DNA from: Geoglobus sp.
GTDB taxonomy: Archaea > Halobacteriota > Archaeoglobi > Archaeoglobales > Archaeoglobaceae
NCBI GenBank assembly: GCA_027019885.1
Contig: JALUWC010000534.1
Coordinates: 1-5,766 of the forward strand
Length of the DNA: 5,766 nucleotides
Reading direction: 5' to 3'
Under the pieces are notes generated by a model. It did not search any database and was not told the origin of the DNA. It saw only the letters and a program-made list of their open reading frames with translations. Made by a program: the position numbers and the translations under genes. Below are positions 3,638 through 5,766 of this stretch, piece after piece (positions within the stretch are counted from its first letter, which is position 1; each line of letters starts with the position of its first letter).

Positions 3638-3912
3638 TGGAGATGCTGAAATGCCCTCTGTGCGATTTTCAAAGCAAGATGCTTAACTCCTTAAAAAAAC
3701 ACATGAGAACACAGCATTTGTGGGATGATACCTGTCCGATCTGCAACAAGCAGTTCAAGAGCCTCAATTCTCATCTCTGGAATAAGGCAAAGAGGGGATG
3801 CAGGGAACACATGGTCATCTATGCTCTGACTGCAAATGGGAGGAACAACAGAGCCAATGAGGTGAAGAAGGCAAGCAGGGATTATGCTGAGGTTGTGCTG
3901 GAGGTTGGGTGA
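3637..3912 (+). CDS. Two-finger C2H2 zinc-finger DNA-binding protein
   Basis: This is a 91-residue protein with tandem fingers. Finger 1 has C6-x2-C9, F11, L19, H22 and H27 (KKHMRTQH), close to the classical pattern. Finger 2 has C33-x2-C36, F40, L43 and H46, with C55 or H58 as the fourth ligand after a longer loop. A basic stretch (KAKRGCREH) and a C-terminal helix follow. Two linked fingers of this kind are typical of archaeal virus regulators that contact DNA. I chose ATG 3637, whose first base overlaps the nuclease stop, over the GTG one codon upstream; ATG 3643 is also possible. It ends in GGAGGTTGGGTGATG, which supplies the signals for the next gene. Confidence 0.8.
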   Translation: MEMLKCPLCDFQSKMLNSLKKHMRTQHLWDDTCPICNKQFKSLNSHLWNKAKRGCREHMVIYALTANGRNNRANEVKKASRDYAEVVLEVG

Positions 3913-4112
3913 TGCAGGAACTCCAGATTGACAAAAAGAAGATCCTCGACTACCTCGATGAGATTTCCCTCAGAGTACTGATGCTCAACAGGGTAATTGG
4001 GGCAGAGGACTATGTAATGGCATACAGCACAGCAAGGACATTGCAGATGAAGATGTCTGCACTGGTTGATGAGCTATCCCTTATAGTTGTCAAGGAGGCT
4101 GAGAGGAAATGA
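3912..4112 (+). CDS. Hypothetical helical protein (66 residues)
   Basis: No family is recognised. The whole chain is predicted as helices: about 7-29 (DKKKILDYLDEISLRVLMLNRV) and 32-62 (EDYVMAYSTARTLQMKMSALVDELSLIVVKEA). The heptad-like leucines suggest a helical hairpin or coiled-coil dimer. There are no cysteines, signal or membrane segment. ATG 3912 overlaps the previous stop and has GGAGG upstream. It appears to be the last gene of the long operon, since a T-rich stretch follows and the next 230 bases look regulatory. Confidence 0.7.
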   Translation: MQELQIDKKKILDYLDEISLRVLMLNRVIGAEDYVMAYSTARTLQMKMSALVDELSLIVVKEAERK

Positions 4113-4120
4113 TTTTAAAC

Positions 4121-4139
4121 CTTTGTTTCCTTTGTTTCT
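4121..4139 (+). terminator. T-rich terminator candidate of the long operon
   Basis: Two tandem copies of CTTTGTTTC (4121-4129 and 4130-4138), preceded by ATTTTAAA, lie just after the last stop codon. Archaeal termination often occurs at pyrimidine- and T-rich tracts without a hairpin. No longer U-tract is present, so leakage into the second operon is possible. Confidence 0.35.
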
Positions 4140-4355
4140 ATTGGACTCAAGAGAGTATCTTACTACGGATTGTATTAAATAATACAGCTGTAGGAAAAAT
4201 AATAATACAGCTGTCTTATTTGATACAACATCAACAGGGATACCTTCGTGGGGAATTGGTTGATTCTGATTTCTTGTATTACAATTCTGTATTAAAATTA
4301 ATACAGGTTTTTGGTGGTGTTAGACCCAGTTTTTCTGCCATTAAAGGTGGTGCTT
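4140..4355 (+). promoter_or_regulatory. Control region with repeated GTATTA/TAATAC operators before the second operon
   Basis: The region holds TGTATTA-AA-TAATACA (4171-4186), a 14-base direct repeat AATAATACAGCTGT (4178-4191 and 4201-4214), TTGTA-T-TACAA (4274-4284) and the perfect palindrome CTGTATTAA-AA-TTAATACAG (4287-4306). The last includes an AT-rich TATA candidate, about 55 bases before ATG 4356, so binding would block transcription. AAAGGTGGTG (4343-4352) is the Shine-Dalgarno. An 87-codon frame crosses the region, but its product looks random, so I treat the stretch as regulatory. The sites could alternatively be replication iterons or a partition site. Confidence 0.65.
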
Positions 4356-4853
4356 ATGAGGGCTGTTTTTAGTTTTGGAACCAATGATGAGAGATTAATT
4401 CAGGCTATTCATCAGTTCAAATCTAATGGTGGGAACCTCAGCAAGTTAATCTGTAAACTTCTTGAGAATTACTTCAATGGAGAGATCCAGCTTAATAATT
4501 TTAATAAGGAACTTATTAAGGTCAGGGAACTTTACAATGAACTTCTTGAATACAAACAGAAATTCGATGAGTGGGAATTAAAGATCCTTGAGCTTGAAGA
4601 AAAGCTCAAAGAGAAACAGGAAAAACAGCAACTTGAAGAACAACTTCCACTGATCCGAAAACTCCGAGAAGTCGTTTTTGATGACATTGAAGAGCTTTTA
4701 GAATCAAATGGCAGAGTGGTAAATCCCGAACATGCGATTAAGACAAGGCTGTCGGTGTTTGCAACAGAGCACAACCTCTCCTATCCTGAGGCTCGTGATC
4801 TGTTCTTTAAAGCTTTCCCTGAGTTAAATGGGAGGCTGGAGGGGGTGTTATGA
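4356..4853 (+). CDS. Putative ribbon-helix-helix protein with coiled coil
   Basis: With ATG 4356 the protein has 165 residues. The N-terminus AVFSFGTNDERLIQAIHQF-KSNGG-NLSKLICKLLENYF (3-40) fits strand, helix A, turn, helix B of a ribbon-helix-helix domain. Residues 46-97 form a long Glu/Lys/Leu-rich helix suited to a coiled coil. The C-terminal domain (about 100-160) is helical, with NPEHAIKTRLSVFATEHNLSYPEARDLFFKAF. An upstream in-frame start at 4311 would lengthen the product, but it lacks a ribosome binding site, whereas 4356 follows AAAGGTGGTG. The palindromes just upstream are likely its own binding sites. Partition-type or virus regulatory proteins share this layout. It is the first gene of the second operon and overlaps the next start. 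Confidence 0.65.
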   Translation: MRAVFSFGTNDERLIQAIHQFKSNGGNLSKLICKLLENYFNGEIQLNNFNKELIKVRELYNELLEYKQKFDEWELKILELEEKLKEKQEKQQLEEQLPLIRKLREVVFDDIEELLESNGRVVNPEHAIKTRLSVFATEHNLSYPEARDLFFKAFPELNGRLEGVL

Positions 4854-5119
4854 AGATAAAAGAAAGACTTGCAAGATGGTTTATGGAATATGATCTCGTG
4901 AAGTATGATTACGAGCTTATCAGGAAGGCTATGTTGTTCAACAGTGTTCTTTCATTTGCTTTTTATCTCCTTACAATATTTTTCTGGTTCTCAGAAAATC
5001 TGTATGATGCTGTAACTGCGTTAATACTTGCAGTTCTTTTCGATAGTCAGGCACGTTCATGGAGAATTGCTGAAATTAGGAAAAAGCTGGAGGAAGAGTA
5101 TTATGAGCTGGAGAATTGA
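4850..5119 (+). CDS. Small membrane protein with two predicted transmembrane segments
   Basis: This is an 89-residue protein. After a charged amphipathic start (MKIKERLARWFMEYDLVKYDYELIRK), hydrophobic segments lie at about 28-47 (AMLFNSVLSFAFYLLTIFFW) and 52-65 (YDAVTALILAVLF). They are linked by a short SENL turn, and a charged helix (RKKLEEEYYELEN) follows. Both ends are therefore probably cytoplasmic. No family is recognised; virus structural, egress or membrane-anchoring roles are all possible. ATG 4850 overlaps the preceding stop (ATGA) and has GGAGGGGG upstream. The next gene starts 17 bases before its stop, and the coding of EEEYYELE includes that gene's ribosome binding site. Confidence 0.7.
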   Translation: MKIKERLARWFMEYDLVKYDYELIRKAMLFNSVLSFAFYLLTIFFWFSENLYDAVTALILAVLFDSQARSWRIAEIRKKLEEEYYELEN

Positions 5120-5390
5120 CATATGGCCTGATACATGTAATTATGAGAAAAGGAATGGTTGTCTTATTCTCTATCAGAAACCAAAGATGACAAGATTGTT
5201 AGGGGAGAACATATACATCTACGCAGTAAGTAAAAAAGGCAGAACTGTTTCGATTAGGCTAACACTTGATGAGGCAAAAAGACTCGCAAGAGAATTAAAT
5301 GAGCAGCTTGAAACGAGAAAAAGAGTCGATTCTGTTATTGCATTGATGGAGTTTAGAGATATGTTTGATTTTGAGGGGTCTGAGCCATGA
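5103..5390 (+). CDS. Hypothetical protein (95 residues)
   Basis: I do not recognise it. The N-terminal half has strand-like segments (SWRIDIWPD, GCLILYQK, NIYIYAVSKKGRTVSIRLT), and the C-terminal half is helical (LDEAKRLARELNEQLETRKR and DSVIALMEFRDMF). This beta-then-helix layout with RLTLDEAKRLA recurs in small archaeal plasmid and virus proteins of unknown function. Of several in-frame starts I chose ATG 5103, which has GGAGGAAG six bases upstream and overlaps the membrane-protein gene by 17 bases. The upstream ATG at 5028 lies inside that gene and lacks a ribosome binding site. Its end lies in a junction-D-like repeat, and its stop overlaps the next ATG by four bases. Confidence 0.7.
   Translation: MSWRIDIWPDTCNYEKRNGCLILYQKPKMTRLLGENIYIYAVSKKGRTVSIRLTLDEAKRLARELNEQLETRKRVDSVIALMEFRDMFDFEGSEP
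5375..5389 (+). repeat. Junction repeat D, distant copy
   Basis: GGGGTCTGAGCCATG shares GGTCTGAGCCATG with 2664-2681 and 2838-2855, although it lies in another operon. It again precedes a Cys-rich zinc microprotein gene. Confidence 0.8.
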
Positions 5391-5484
5391 ATTTCTGCCC
5401 TGTTTGCGGTTCTGAGCCTGTGATTTATGTGGTTGGGAAGGGTTTAAGCTACTGCAAATTTTGTGGGTGGAGGAGTGATAAGTG

Positions 5485-5485
<1 letters not shown>
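5387..5485 (+). CDS. Zinc-ribbon microprotein (32 residues)
   Basis: FCPVCGSE (C4, C7) and YCKFCGWRSDK (C23, C26) are separated by a short beta-prone stretch (PVIYVVGKGLS). This is a minimal zinc ribbon, with CxxCG knuckles on both sides as in TFIIB, TFIIS or ribosomal protein ribbons, and nothing else in the chain. Its ATG overlaps the preceding stop by four bases and its stop overlaps the integrase ATG by one (TGATG). GGTGGAGGAGTGA within its last codons is the ribosome binding site for the integrase. Coupling suggests production together with the integrase; an accessory role is only a guess. Confidence 0.75.

Positions 5486-5766
<281 letters not shown>

Noticed and set aside
4171..4306. 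CRISPR array
   Set aside because: The repeats are 6-14 bases, unevenly spaced and partly palindromic around a promoter. There are no regular repeat-spacer units.
4109..4372. Rightward 87-codon frame after the long operon
   Set aside because: Its ATG overlaps the preceding stop, as in the real genes, but the product looks random. It spans the terminator candidate and all the palindromes and overlaps the start at 4356. A short real gene here cannot be fully excluded.

Overview
The window looks like part of an archaeal mobile element, probably a virus or integrative plasmid of a euryarchaeote. Archaeoglobi or a methanogen relative is a guess, because no housekeeping gene is present. The archaeal evidence is TATA-box promoters with GGTGGTGA-type ribosome binding sites, small ribbon-helix-helix, AbrB, winged-helix and C2H2 zinc-finger proteins, and an SSV-type integrase start whose reading frame runs through the 3' half of a tRNA-Glu gene. 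The DNA is moderately AT-rich and very gene-dense. About 21 genes are supported, and nearly all encode fewer than 100 residues.

Layout. Positions 1-52 hold the promoter and ribosome binding site of a leftward gene that starts just outside the window. A leftward winged-helix regulator (53-412) and a rightward ribbon-helix-helix regulator (546-737) diverge from a control region with two inverted repeats. Next comes a divergent pair of AbrB-fold paralogues: one leftward (740-904), ending two bases from the ribbon-helix-helix gene, and one rightward (1007-1171). Their shared promoter region carries four copies of a GGTGGTA motif.

From 1007 to 4112 runs one tightly packed rightward operon of sixteen genes. 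Almost every stop codon overlaps or nearly touches the next start (TGATG or ATGA). About ten products are Cys/His-rich microproteins of 29-91 residues, probably zinc-binding. One is a likely PD-(D/E)XK nuclease (3203-3637), and three are unrecognised helical proteins. Several gene junctions (ribosome binding site, stop and next start) are near-identical repeats of 15-19 bases, as if the operon had been assembled from cassettes.

A 243-base control region (4113-4355) with a T-rich terminator candidate and several GTATTA/TAATAC operators separates this from a second rightward operon. That operon encodes a putative ribbon-helix-helix plus coiled-coil protein, a two-span membrane protein, an unrecognised 95-residue protein, a 32-residue zinc ribbon and the integrase. 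The integrase frame is open past the window end and contains the 46-base attachment core. The core is followed by non-tRNA sequence that stays in frame. This suggests attP in a free or otherwise unsplit form rather than a standard integrated end.

How the genes work together is inference. The upstream regulators look like a transcriptional switch, the long operon would make a set of zinc-finger effectors with a nuclease, and the second operon covers maintenance or integration. No capsid, replication initiator or other hallmark gene is visible in this window.
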